64,000 nucleotides of DNA from Flavobacteriaceae bacterium (lineage in GTDB: Bacteria; Bacteroidota; Bacteroidia; Flavobacteriales; Flavobacteriaceae): assembly GCA_002707025.1 (NCBI GenBank), contig PALG01000026.1, positions 164,422 through 228,421 of the forward strand, read 5' to 3'. Below are positions 25,792 to 33,424 of this stretch, one piece after another. The notes beneath the pieces are model-generated. The model saw nothing but the letters and a program-made list of their open reading frames with translations. It was not told where the DNA came from and searched no databases. The first letter of the stretch is position 1, and every line of letters begins with the position of its first letter. The translations under genes and the position numbers were made by a program.

Positions 25792-26154
25792 ATGCGAAAG
25801 ATTTTAATTGTTGACGACGAGCCCAACATTGTGATGACCTTGGAGTATGCCTTCAAAAAAAAAGATTTTGAAGTCTTTATTGCAAGAGATGGAAGTGAGG
25901 CCTTAAATATCCTCAAAAGTGAAGTCCCAGATGTAGTGTTGCTGGACATCATGATGCCCAAAGTTGATGGCTACGAAACTTTAAAATCAATCAAAGAAGA
26001 TGCACGGTTACAAGATACCAAAGTAATTTTTGTAACCGCTAAAAATAAAGCTTCAGACATTGAAAAAGGCTTAAAACTTGGAGCAGATAAATATATTACC
26101 AAGCCCTTTTCAATAAAAAAAATAGTTTCAGAAATACAAGAACTCTTGAATTAA
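25792..26154 (+). CDS. Stand-alone receiver-domain response regulator
   Basis: The 120-residue protein is a single REC domain: acidic pocket Asp8/Asp9, phospho-acceptor Asp52 in VVLLDIMMPK, conserved Thr in FVTAKN and Lys in YITKPFS. No DNA-binding or enzymatic output domain follows, unlike CrbR of Vibrio/Pseudomonas, which carries a LuxR-type HTH. It is 17 bases after the CrbS-like kinase and surely its partner. Its output must go through another protein; the zinc-ribbon/HTH protein upstream and the cNMP/CBS/DUF294 protein are local candidates. Confidence 0.93.
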   Translation: MRKILIVDDEPNIVMTLEYAFKKKDFEVFIARDGSEALNILKSEVPDVVLLDIMMPKVDGYETLKSIKEDARLQDTKVIFVTAKNKASDIEKGLKLGADKYITKPFSIKKIVSEIQELLN

Positions 26155-26200
26155 TTCTTGGTCTGTGTGCAAACGACAAGTTTAATTTAAGATTGGTATT

Positions 26201-26419
26201 ATGAAATTACGTATTCCTCCCTTGGCTTCAGACATTCTTATATGTCTTTATGCTGTAACTACCCTATACATTCGTTTCAAACTTGAAAATGAAACTCCTG
26301 TAAGCGCCATGAACTCTATTGTAATGGGAGCTTGCTTTGTATTGATTATTTGGGTTCTTATCAAATTCAAGGTGCTGAACCCCAATTGGTTTGGCCTTTT
26401 TGGTTCTAAAAAAGGGTAA
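26201..26419 (+). CDS. Small two-segment membrane protein, unknown function
   Basis: The 72-residue protein has hydrophobic segments at about 7-25 and 40-60 and a basic C-terminus (GLFGSKKG). I do not recognise a characterised family. It is 46 bases after the receiver gene and 3 bases before the propionate-type acyl-CoA synthetase, so it is part of the same transcript. A role as a membrane anchor or transporter accessory is possible, with no direct evidence. Confidence 0.6.
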   Translation: MKLRIPPLASDILICLYAVTTLYIRFKLENETPVSAMNSIVMGACFVLIIWVLIKFKVLNPNWFGLFGSKKG

Positions 26420-26422
26420 GTT

Positions 26423-28309
26423 ATGGCACATTCAGAATTCTATAAAGAAAGCATCGAGCAACCCGAAGTTTTTTGGGAAAAACAAGCTCGGGAATTAGCG
26501 TGGTATCAATTTCCTAAAACCATTCTTTCTAAAAATAAAGACGACTACTATCAATGGTTTGAAGACGGCGAACTCAATATAAGCTACTTATGTATTGACA
26601 AACACATTGAAGATGGTTTCGGGGAGCAAACAGCGATTGTTTTTGATTCTCCAGTCACAAATACGACCAACAAGATATCTTTTAATCAACTGAAAGAAGA
26701 AGTAAGTAAATTAGCCGGGGGATTGCAATCTTTGGGTTTGCAAAAAGGAGATACAGCTATCATTTACATGCCCATGATTCCCCAAGCACTTTATGCCATG
26801 TTGGCCTGTGCAAGATTGGGAGTGATCCATTCGGTAGTTTTTGGAGGTTTTGCTCCCCACGAGTTAGCGATACGGATTGACGACTGTCATCCAAAGGTGA
26901 TTATCACCGCTTCCAACGGTGTAGAGATCGATCGTATTATCCCTTACAAGCCTTTTGTAGATCAAGCCATTAAAGAGGCCCATCACAAACCTGAAAAAGT
27001 AGTGGTCTTTGATAGGGAACTTGGAGTGGATATTGAATATCAACCTTACGATATTGATTACACCAGCTTGGTAGACAAATCCGTTCCTGCCGAACCCGTT
27101 TCAGTTTCTGCTACTCACCCCCTTTACATACTCTATACTTCTGGAACTACAGGAACCCCTAAAGGAGTGATTAGGGATTCGGGAGGCTATGCTACTGCTT
27201 TAAAGTTTTCCATGAAATATGTCTACGGAATCGAGGAAGGTGATACCTACTGGGCTGCTAGCGATGTAGGGTGGGTCGTTGGCCATAGTTATATAGTTTA
27301 TGGACCATTACTTAATAGAAATACCACCATTTTGTTTGAAGGAAAACCTATTAAAACCCCTGATGCTTCTACGTTTTGGAGGGTGATTAGTGACAACCAA
27401 GTTAAGGTGATGTTTACGGCACCTACTGCTATTAGAGCTATCAAGAAGGAGGATCCACAAGGAAAACTGATGGAACCCTACGACCTTTCTTGTTTAAAAT
27501 ATCAATTTTTGGCAGGGGAACGCTGTGATGTAGCCACACTCAACTGGCTGGAAGAAAGACTTAAAGTACCTGTAATCGATCACTGGTGGCAGACCGAGTC
27601 GGGCTGGGCCATGCTAGCCAATATGGCCGGACTGGGATTACAACCTGTAAAGCCTGGATCTGCTGGAAAACCCGTTTGCGGATATGACATTCAGATTTTA
27701 AATGAAGAGGGGGAACCCGTGAGCTCCAATCAAGAAGGGTATGTGGCTGTAAAATTACCTCTTCCACCTGGCACTTTGGTAAGCCTTTGGGGAAATCCAG
27801 AACGATTTAAAAAGGGATATTTACAAAAGTTTCCGGGATACTATTTTTCTGGAGACGGCGGATATAAAGATGAAAGCGGCTATATATTTATTACTGGCCG
27901 AGTGGATGATATTATTAATGTCGCAGGTCATCGCCTTTCCACTGCAGAAATGGAAGAGGTTGTTGCCTCCCATAAATCTGTAGCCGAATGTGCTGTATTT
28001 GGAATTCATTGTGAACTAAAAGGGCAAAGACCCTTGGGATTAGTGGTTCTTAAAAGCGGGGAAAACACGCCGCTTGAAGACCTTCAGAAAGAAATTGTGT
28101 ACGACGTACGTGAAAAAATTGGAGCCGTTGCTTCGTTTAAAGAAGTATTGGTGGTGGAACGGCTTCCGAAGACCCGATCGGGAAAAATTCTTCGTAAATT
28201 ACTACGCAATATTGCCGACAATACCCAATATAATATCCCGTCAACCATTGATGATGTTGGTATTATTTTAGAAATTGAAACTATTTATAAACAACATAAG
28301 ATTCTATAA
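26423..28309 (+). CDS. Acyl-CoA synthetase, propionate-CoA ligase type (PrpE/ACSS3-like)
   Basis: The 628-residue ANL-superfamily enzyme activates a short-chain acid to its CoA thioester through an acyl-AMP. Motifs: P-loop YTSGTTGTPKGVIRDSGGYA, ASDVGWVVGHSYIVYGPLL, DHWWQTESGWAML, hinge GRVDDIINVAGHRLSTAEMEEV and the catalytic/acetylatable Lys in PKTRSGKILRKLLRNIA. The GGYATALKFSMKYVYG and HWWQTESGW segments match the propionyl-CoA synthetase branch better than true acetyl-CoA synthetase; substrate preference is inferred. It is followed by acs after 17 bases. Confidence 0.85.
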   Translation: MAHSEFYKESIEQPEVFWEKQARELAWYQFPKTILSKNKDDYYQWFEDGELNISYLCIDKHIEDGFGEQTAIVFDSPVTNTTNKISFNQLKEEVSKLAGGLQSLGLQKGDTAIIYMPMIPQALYAMLACARLGVIHSVVFGGFAPHELAIRIDDCHPKVIITASNGVEIDRIIPYKPFVDQAIKEAHHKPEKVVVFDRELGVDIEYQPYDIDYTSLVDKSVPAEPVSVSATHPLYILYTSGTTGTPKGVIRDSGGYATALKFSMKYVYGIEEGDTYWAASDVGWVVGHSYIVYGPLLNRNTTILFEGKPIKTPDASTFWRVISDNQVKVMFTAPTAIRAIKKEDPQGKLMEPYDLSCLKYQFLAGERCDVATLNWLEERLKVPVIDHWWQTESGWAMLANMAGLGLQPVKPGSAGKPVCGYDIQILNEEGEPVSSNQEGYVAVKLPLPPGTLVSLWGNPERFKKGYLQKFPGYYFSGDGGYKDESGYIFITGRVDDIINVAGHRLSTAEMEEVVASHKSVAECAVFGIHCELKGQRPLGLVVLKSGENTPLEDLQKEIVYDVREKIGAVASFKEVLVVERLPKTRSGKILRKLLRNIADNTQYNIPSTIDDVGIILEIETIYKQHKIL

Positions 28310-28326
28310 AATTAAATACTGTAATC

Positions 28327-30234
28327 ATGAGTAATTATCACATAAAAAATCTTGAGGAATACTATCAAGTATATCGAAAAAGTGTGCGTGATCCCGAAAA
28401 TTTTTGGGAAGAAGTTGCTGAAGAGCATTTTGTTTGGCGTAAACGTTGGAACAAAGTATTGGAATGGGATTTTACCAAACCGGAAGTGAAATGGTTTGAA
28501 GGAGCTCAATTAAACATTACTGAAAACTGTATAGATCGACACCTCCCTACACGAGGTAATAAAACAGCCATTATTTTTGAACCCAACGACCCAAAAGAGG
28601 AGGCGCAACATATCACTTATAGAGAACTTCACGAGAGGGTTTGCCAAATGGCAAATGTGCTAAGGGATAAAGGGATTCAAAAAGGGGACAGAGTTTGTAT
28701 ATACTTACCCATGATACCCGAATTGGCCGTAGCGGTTTTGGCCTGTGCAAGAATCGGGGCTATTCACAGCGTGGTTTTTGCAGGCTTTTCAGCAACCGCT
28801 TTGGCCACCCGAATCAATGATAGCGACTGTAAAATGGTCATTACCAGCGATGGTTCCTATCGCGGAGCTAAAACCATCGATCTTAAAGGGATTGTTGATG
28901 ACGCTTTAGAAAGTTGTGACTGTGTTACTACTGTTTTGGTAGCAAAAAGGATTCAGTCTGAAATTTTTATGAAAGAAGGCCGGGACCATTGGCTACAACC
29001 ACTATTGGACAACGCTTATAAAGACTTTACTGCGGAAGTAATGAATGCAGAAGACCCACTTTTCATTTTATATACTTCTGGATCTACCGGAATGCCGAAG
29101 GGAATGGTTCATACTACCGGAGGCTATATGGTTTACACGGCCTATAGTTTTAAAAATGTATTCCAGTATCGGGAACACGACGTGTATTGGTGTACCGCCG
29201 ATATCGGATGGATTACGGGACATAGTTATATTGTCTATGGTCCACTAGCCAATGGTGCTACCACAGTGATGTTTGAGGGGGTTCCTTCTTATCCCGATTT
29301 TGGACGTTTCTGGGAAATTGTAGAAAAACATAAAGTAAATCAATTTTATACTGCCCCTACCGCCATTCGTGCCCTAGCCAAAGAAAACCTGACTTTTGTT
29401 GAAAAATACGATCTTTCTTCTCTAAAAGTCTTGGGTACCGTAGGGGAACCCATCAATGAAGAAGCATGGCACTGGTATGATGATGTTATTGGAAAAGGCC
29501 AAACCCCTATTGTAGATACCTGGTGGCAAACGGAAACAGGAGGGATTATGATTTCCCCAATCCCTTTTGCTACCCCTACCATTCCTACTTTTGCAACCTT
29601 ACCATTACCAGGGATTCAACCTTGCTTAATGGATGAAAACGGTCAGGAAATTAAGGGTAGACCTGCGAATGGAAGACTCTGTGTGAAATTTCCTTGGCCT
29701 TCTATGGCCCGTACTATTTGGGGAAATCACCAACGCTATAAAGACACCTATTTTTCTGCATTTGAAAATATGTATTTTACCGGGGATGGTGCATTACGTG
29801 ACAACACCGGCTACTACCGAATCACCGGCCGAGTGGACGATGTGATTATTGTTTCTGGGCATAATTTAGGAACGGCCCCTATTGAAGATGCCATTAATGA
29901 GCATCCCGCAGTAGCCGAAAGTGCCATTGTAGGGTTCCCGCACGATATTAAAGGAAATGCGTTGTATGGATATGTAATCCTGAAAGAAACCGGCGAAGAG
30001 CGTAATCACGATAACCTTCGGAAGGAGATCAATCAGCTTATCACGGAAAAGATTGGACCCATTGCAAAATTGGATAAAATTCAATTTACTTCAGGTCTCC
30101 CCAAAACCAGAAGTGGAAAAATCATGCGAAGAATCCTTCGGAAAATCGCTCATAAAGATACTTCCAGCCTTGGAGATACCAGCACCTTACTGAATCCAGA
30201 GGTTGTTGAGGAAATTATGGAAAACGCTTTGTGA
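28327..30234 (+). CDS. acs: Acetyl-CoA synthetase (acetate--CoA ligase)
   Basis: Acs makes acetyl-CoA from acetate, ATP and CoA, allowing growth on acetate and its scavenging. The 635-residue protein has the canonical sequence set: N-terminal FWEEVAEEHFVWRKRWNKVLEWDF, P-loop YTSGSTGMPKGMVHT, ADIGWITGHSYIVYGPL, DTWWQTETGGIMISP, GRVDDVIIVSGHNLGTAPIE and the acetylation-site Lys in PKTRSGKIMRRILRKIA. It is the last gene of the acetate island and is followed by a strong terminator. Identification is secure; regulation by the adjacent CrbS-like kinase is inferred from family knowledge. Confidence 0.96.
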   Translation: MSNYHIKNLEEYYQVYRKSVRDPENFWEEVAEEHFVWRKRWNKVLEWDFTKPEVKWFEGAQLNITENCIDRHLPTRGNKTAIIFEPNDPKEEAQHITYRELHERVCQMANVLRDKGIQKGDRVCIYLPMIPELAVAVLACARIGAIHSVVFAGFSATALATRINDSDCKMVITSDGSYRGAKTIDLKGIVDDALESCDCVTTVLVAKRIQSEIFMKEGRDHWLQPLLDNAYKDFTAEVMNAEDPLFILYTSGSTGMPKGMVHTTGGYMVYTAYSFKNVFQYREHDVYWCTADIGWITGHSYIVYGPLANGATTVMFEGVPSYPDFGRFWEIVEKHKVNQFYTAPTAIRALAKENLTFVEKYDLSSLKVLGTVGEPINEEAWHWYDDVIGKGQTPIVDTWWQTETGGIMISPIPFATPTIPTFATLPLPGIQPCLMDENGQEIKGRPANGRLCVKFPWPSMARTIWGNHQRYKDTYFSAFENMYFTGDGALRDNTGYYRITGRVDDVIIVSGHNLGTAPIEDAINEHPAVAESAIVGFPHDIKGNALYGYVILKETGEERNHDNLRKEINQLITEKIGPIAKLDKIQFTSGLPKTRSGKIMRRILRKIAHKDTSSLGDTSTLLNPEVVEEIMENAL

Positions 30235-30251
30235 TATTTATTGTAGTGAAA

Positions 30252-30289
30252 TAAAAACAGTCTGGATAACACCAGACTGTTTTTATTTG
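30252..30289 (+). terminator. Rho-independent terminator after acs
   Basis: TAAAAACAGTCTGG pairs perfectly (14 bp) with CCAGACTGTTTTTA around loop ATAACA, with a further T-rich tail. It closes the acetate island transcript. Confidence 0.92.
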
Positions 30290-30316
30290 TGAGCGGTCAA
30301 TTTTTAATTACATTTG
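30286..30316 (+). promoter_or_regulatory. Promoter TTTG-N19-TACATTTG
   Basis: TTTG at 30286-30289 and TACATTTG at 30309-30316 match the Bacteroidota -33 and -7 elements with 19-base spacing, the best promoter I found in the window. It lies 19 bases before the TTG start at 30336 and would drive the small membrane protein and the TonB receptor. Confidence 0.65.
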
Positions 30317-30335
30317 CCTTCAAACTGGCCTACTT

Positions 30336-30869
30336 TTGAAACAAATTTTAAGCATATTCCTATTGTGTTCCTTACTACTGCCTTCTTTAGGAACTTGGGT
30401 TTGGTTTAAACAGCAGCAAAAAAGAATCCGCAAAGAAGTAAAGCACCAATTTATTTCAGAAATAGATGTGGAAGCATTAACCTTATTGGTTTTCACGGAA
30501 GACGAGTTAACCGAAAAATTACGCTGGGAGCACGCCAAGGAGTTTGAATACCAAGGCAAGATGTACGATGTTGTAAAGCAGCAAATAAAGGATAATACTC
30601 ACTATTTCTGGTGTTGGGAGGATGCTAAAGAAACACAACTGAATCAGAAATTAGAGCAACTTATCGCGAAAACCTTTGGAAAGAAAGATCCCTTGCAACC
30701 TCAAAAACAGCAACTCTTTCAGTTTTACAAATCCCTATTTTTTTTCCATAGCGCTTCTTGGACGATTCCTTCCTTTTCTAATCAAAATTCCACACCTATA
30801 TTTGGGTATCATTTGGAATACCAATCTATTTCAAAAGAAATAAAAACGCCACCCCCCATTTTCATTTAA
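30336..30869 (+). CDS. Uncharacterised signal-anchored protein upstream of a TonB receptor
   Basis: The 177-residue protein begins with one hydrophobic segment (about 3-22, no lipobox) that could be a signal peptide or membrane anchor, followed by a charged periplasmic part with EHAKEFEYQGKMYDVVKQQIKDNTHYFWCWEDAKET and a Phe/Ser-rich C-terminal region. I do not recognise a named family. The start is TTG at 30336; no ATG is near it in frame. A good promoter precedes it and the TonB receptor follows after 67 bases, so a shared role in metal or haem uptake is possible but is inference. Confidence 0.65.
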   Translation: MKQILSIFLLCSLLLPSLGTWVWFKQQQKRIRKEVKHQFISEIDVEALTLLVFTEDELTEKLRWEHAKEFEYQGKMYDVVKQQIKDNTHYFWCWEDAKETQLNQKLEQLIAKTFGKKDPLQPQKQQLFQFYKSLFFFHSASWTIPSFSNQNSTPIFGYHLEYQSISKEIKTPPPIFI

Positions 30870-30887
30870 TCTTTAGCACTGTTTTTG

Positions 30888-30909
30888 TGGCAACTTTATT
30901 TTGTTGCCA
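30888..30909 (+). promoter_or_regulatory. Hairpin TGGCAAC/GTTGCCA before the TonB receptor
   Basis: A perfect 7-bp inverted repeat with an 8-base T-rich loop lies in the 67 bases between the small protein and the TonB receptor. No T run follows, so it is not a usual terminator; it could be a protein site or an mRNA element. Confidence 0.3.
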
Positions 30910-30936
30910 ATAAGTATTAAATGAAAAATAAAACCA

Positions 30937-33342
30937 ATGAAAAAACATATATTCTTTTGGGCAATTATTTTTATTGCTCAAGGGTTGTTTTCACAGGTCG
31001 TCACGGTAACCGATGAAGACTCTGGACAGCCCTTGGATTTGGTCACTTTAATGAGTTCCAATCCTAAAGCCTTTGCAACTACCAATGCCGATGGACAAGC
31101 CGATATCTCCAATTTTGAAGGTTCCGAAAAAATTGAAATCCGAACCCTAGGTTATAATACAGTGTATCGAAGTTATGCCGAGTTGCGAAATTCTAATTTT
31201 GAAATCGTGCTTAGCATTTCAAGCATCAGTATTGATCAAGTAGTGATTTCAGCTACGCGTTGGAACCAGTCTACTTCAGACATTCCTTCCAAGATTATTT
31301 CCATTTCCCCTGAAACCGTAGCATTACAAAATCCGCAAACTGCAGCCGATTTACTAGCAGCTTCCGGAAAAGTGTTCATTCAAAAGAGTCAGCAAGGTGG
31401 TGGAAGCCCAATGATTCGGGGCTTTTCTACCAACAGATTATTATACACCGTAGATGGAGTGCGAATGAATACGGCTATTTTTAGAGGCGGAAACCTTCAG
31501 AATGTCATCTCCTTAGATCCCTTTGCCATGGAACGCACCGAAGTGCTGTTTGGTCCCGATGCCGTCATTTACGGAAGTGACGCCATTGGGGGTGTGATGA
31601 GCTTTCAAACCTTGGTGCCCGAATTTTCAGTAAATGAAAAACCCTACATCACAGGGAATGCGGTAACGCGGTACGCTTCCGCAAACAATGAAAAAACGGG
31701 ACATTTTGATGTGAATGTGGGATGGAAAAAATGGGCTTTTGTCTCGAGCATAAGTTCTAACGATTATGGCGACCTAAAGCAAGGAAGCACGGGCCCCGAC
31801 GAGTTTCTCCGTCCCTTTTATGTAAAGCGCCAAGACAGTATGGATGTAGTGGTGACCAATGAAGACCCGAAGGTGCAAAACCCTTCAGGATACACCCAAA
31901 TTAACATGATGCAGAAGGTACGTTTTAAACCGAATGAAAAATGGGACTTTCAATACGGATTTCATTATTCGGAAACTTCAGAATACAGTCGTTACGACCG
32001 TCATCAAAGACTAAGGGATGGGCTTCCACGGTATGGAGAATGGAAATACGGGCCCCAAAAGTGGATGATGAACAATTTGAGTGTTTTTAATACGGAAAGC
32101 ACCCCCCTTTACGATGAAATGGCTTTGCGATTGGCCATTCAAAATTTTGAAGAAAGCCGAATTAGCCGAAACTTTAACGACGACAACCGGGAAACCAGGG
32201 TAGAAAAAGTAGACGCTTATTCTGTAAACCTAGACTTTACTAAAACAGTGGGAGAGAGCAATACCCTTTTCTACGGACTCGAAATGGTGTATGATGATGT
32301 GACTTCCACAGGCACCGATACCAATATTGCCACAGGGGTAAGCGCCAAGGGACCTGCGCGATATCCCAATGCCACTTGGGCTTCGTATGCCGCTTATATT
32401 TCCGATCAATTTAAAGTCAATGACCAACTGGTGCTACAAGGAGGCCTTCGCTACAATCATTTTGTACTGGATGCCGAATTTGACACTACTTTTTATCCAT
32501 TTCCTTTTGAAACGGCAACATTGGACAATGGGTCCCTTACAGGTAATTTAGGAATGGTTTATCGACCTACCAACGATTGGGTGTTTAGTGCCAATGCTGC
32601 TACGGCTTTTAGAGCCCCAAATGTGGATGATGTAGGAAAGGTGTTCGACTCCGAGCCAGGTTCGGTGGTCGTTCCCAATCCCGATTTGGATGCTGAATAT
32701 GCCTATAACGGAGATATTGGCGTAGCCAAAATTTTTGACAAAACCGTGAAAGTGGATGTTTCGGCATATTATACGCTGCTGAAGAATGCCTTGGTACGAC
32801 GCGATTTTCAGTTAAATGGCCAAGACAGTATTGTGTATGATGGTGAACTTAGTAAAGTACAAGCCATTCAAAATGCTGCGGAAGCCAGGATTTGGGGAAT
32901 TCAGGCTGGTGTGGAAGTAAAATTGCCACAAGGTTTTGGGTTTTCTTCAGACTTTAACTATCAAAAAGGGGAAGAAGAATTGGATGACGGCACCACCAGT
33001 GCTTCAAGGCATGCCGCACCTTGGTTTGGGGTGTCCCGATTCACCTATAAAACCCCAAAACTCCAACTGCAAATGTATGTGGATTATAGTGGGGAAGTCT
33101 CGTTCGAAGACCTTCCTGAAGAAGAAAAGGGAAAAACAGAAATATATGCCCTTAATGATAATGGAGATCCGTATGCCGCAGGTTGGTACACCTTAAACTT
33201 TAAGGCCAACTACCAATTAACGGAAATGATTTCCGTAAATGGAGGCTTGGAAAATATCACCGACCGTAGGTACCGACCCTACAGCTCGGGTATTTCAGGG
33301 GCCGGCCGAAACTTTATTTTGGCACTGAGGGCCAAATTTTAA
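30937..33342 (+). CDS. TonB-dependent outer-membrane receptor (haem/haemoglobin-receptor-like)
   Basis: The 801-residue protein has a signal peptide (1 to about 20), a carboxypeptidase-D-like N-terminal domain (about 20-95, VVTVTDEDSGQPLDLVTL), a plug (about 100-230: GGGSPMIRGFSTNRLLYTVDGVRMNTAIFRGGN, then ERTEVLFGPDAVIYGSDAIGG) and a 22-strand barrel ending in ILALRAKF with terminal Phe. The plug sequence and the FRAPNVDDVGKVFD segment resemble haem/haemoglobin-type receptors more than SusC, but there is no haem-binding FRAP/NPNL test I can complete by eye beyond FRAPN itself. No SusD follows. The ligand is uncertain: haem, a siderophore or another metal complex. Confidence 0.85.
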   Translation: MKKHIFFWAIIFIAQGLFSQVVTVTDEDSGQPLDLVTLMSSNPKAFATTNADGQADISNFEGSEKIEIRTLGYNTVYRSYAELRNSNFEIVLSISSISIDQVVISATRWNQSTSDIPSKIISISPETVALQNPQTAADLLAASGKVFIQKSQQGGGSPMIRGFSTNRLLYTVDGVRMNTAIFRGGNLQNVISLDPFAMERTEVLFGPDAVIYGSDAIGGVMSFQTLVPEFSVNEKPYITGNAVTRYASANNEKTGHFDVNVGWKKWAFVSSISSNDYGDLKQGSTGPDEFLRPFYVKRQDSMDVVVTNEDPKVQNPSGYTQINMMQKVRFKPNEKWDFQYGFHYSETSEYSRYDRHQRLRDGLPRYGEWKYGPQKWMMNNLSVFNTESTPLYDEMALRLAIQNFEESRISRNFNDDNRETRVEKVDAYSVNLDFTKTVGESNTLFYGLEMVYDDVTSTGTDTNIATGVSAKGPARYPNATWASYAAYISDQFKVNDQLVLQGGLRYNHFVLDAEFDTTFYPFPFETATLDNGSLTGNLGMVYRPTNDWVFSANAATAFRAPNVDDVGKVFDSEPGSVVVPNPDLDAEYAYNGDIGVAKIFDKTVKVDVSAYYTLLKNALVRRDFQLNGQDSIVYDGELSKVQAIQNAAEARIWGIQAGVEVKLPQGFGFSSDFNYQKGEEELDDGTTSASRHAAPWFGVSRFTYKTPKLQLQMYVDYSGEVSFEDLPEEEKGKTEIYALNDNGDPYAAGWYTLNFKANYQLTEMISVNGGLENITDRRYRPYSSGISGAGRNFILALRAKF

Positions 33343-33351
33343 GAATAATTT

Positions 33352-33382
33352 AAACCCGTCAGTTAATTGACGGGTTTTTTTT
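33352..33382 (+). terminator. Rho-independent terminator after the TonB receptor
   Basis: AAACCCGTCA pairs with TGACGGGTTT (10 bp) around loop GTTAAT, followed by a T run. Confidence 0.92.
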
Positions 33383-33424
33383 ATCTGCTTTATTCCCTAA
33401 CTTTAGGTCTTCAACTATTTTTCC

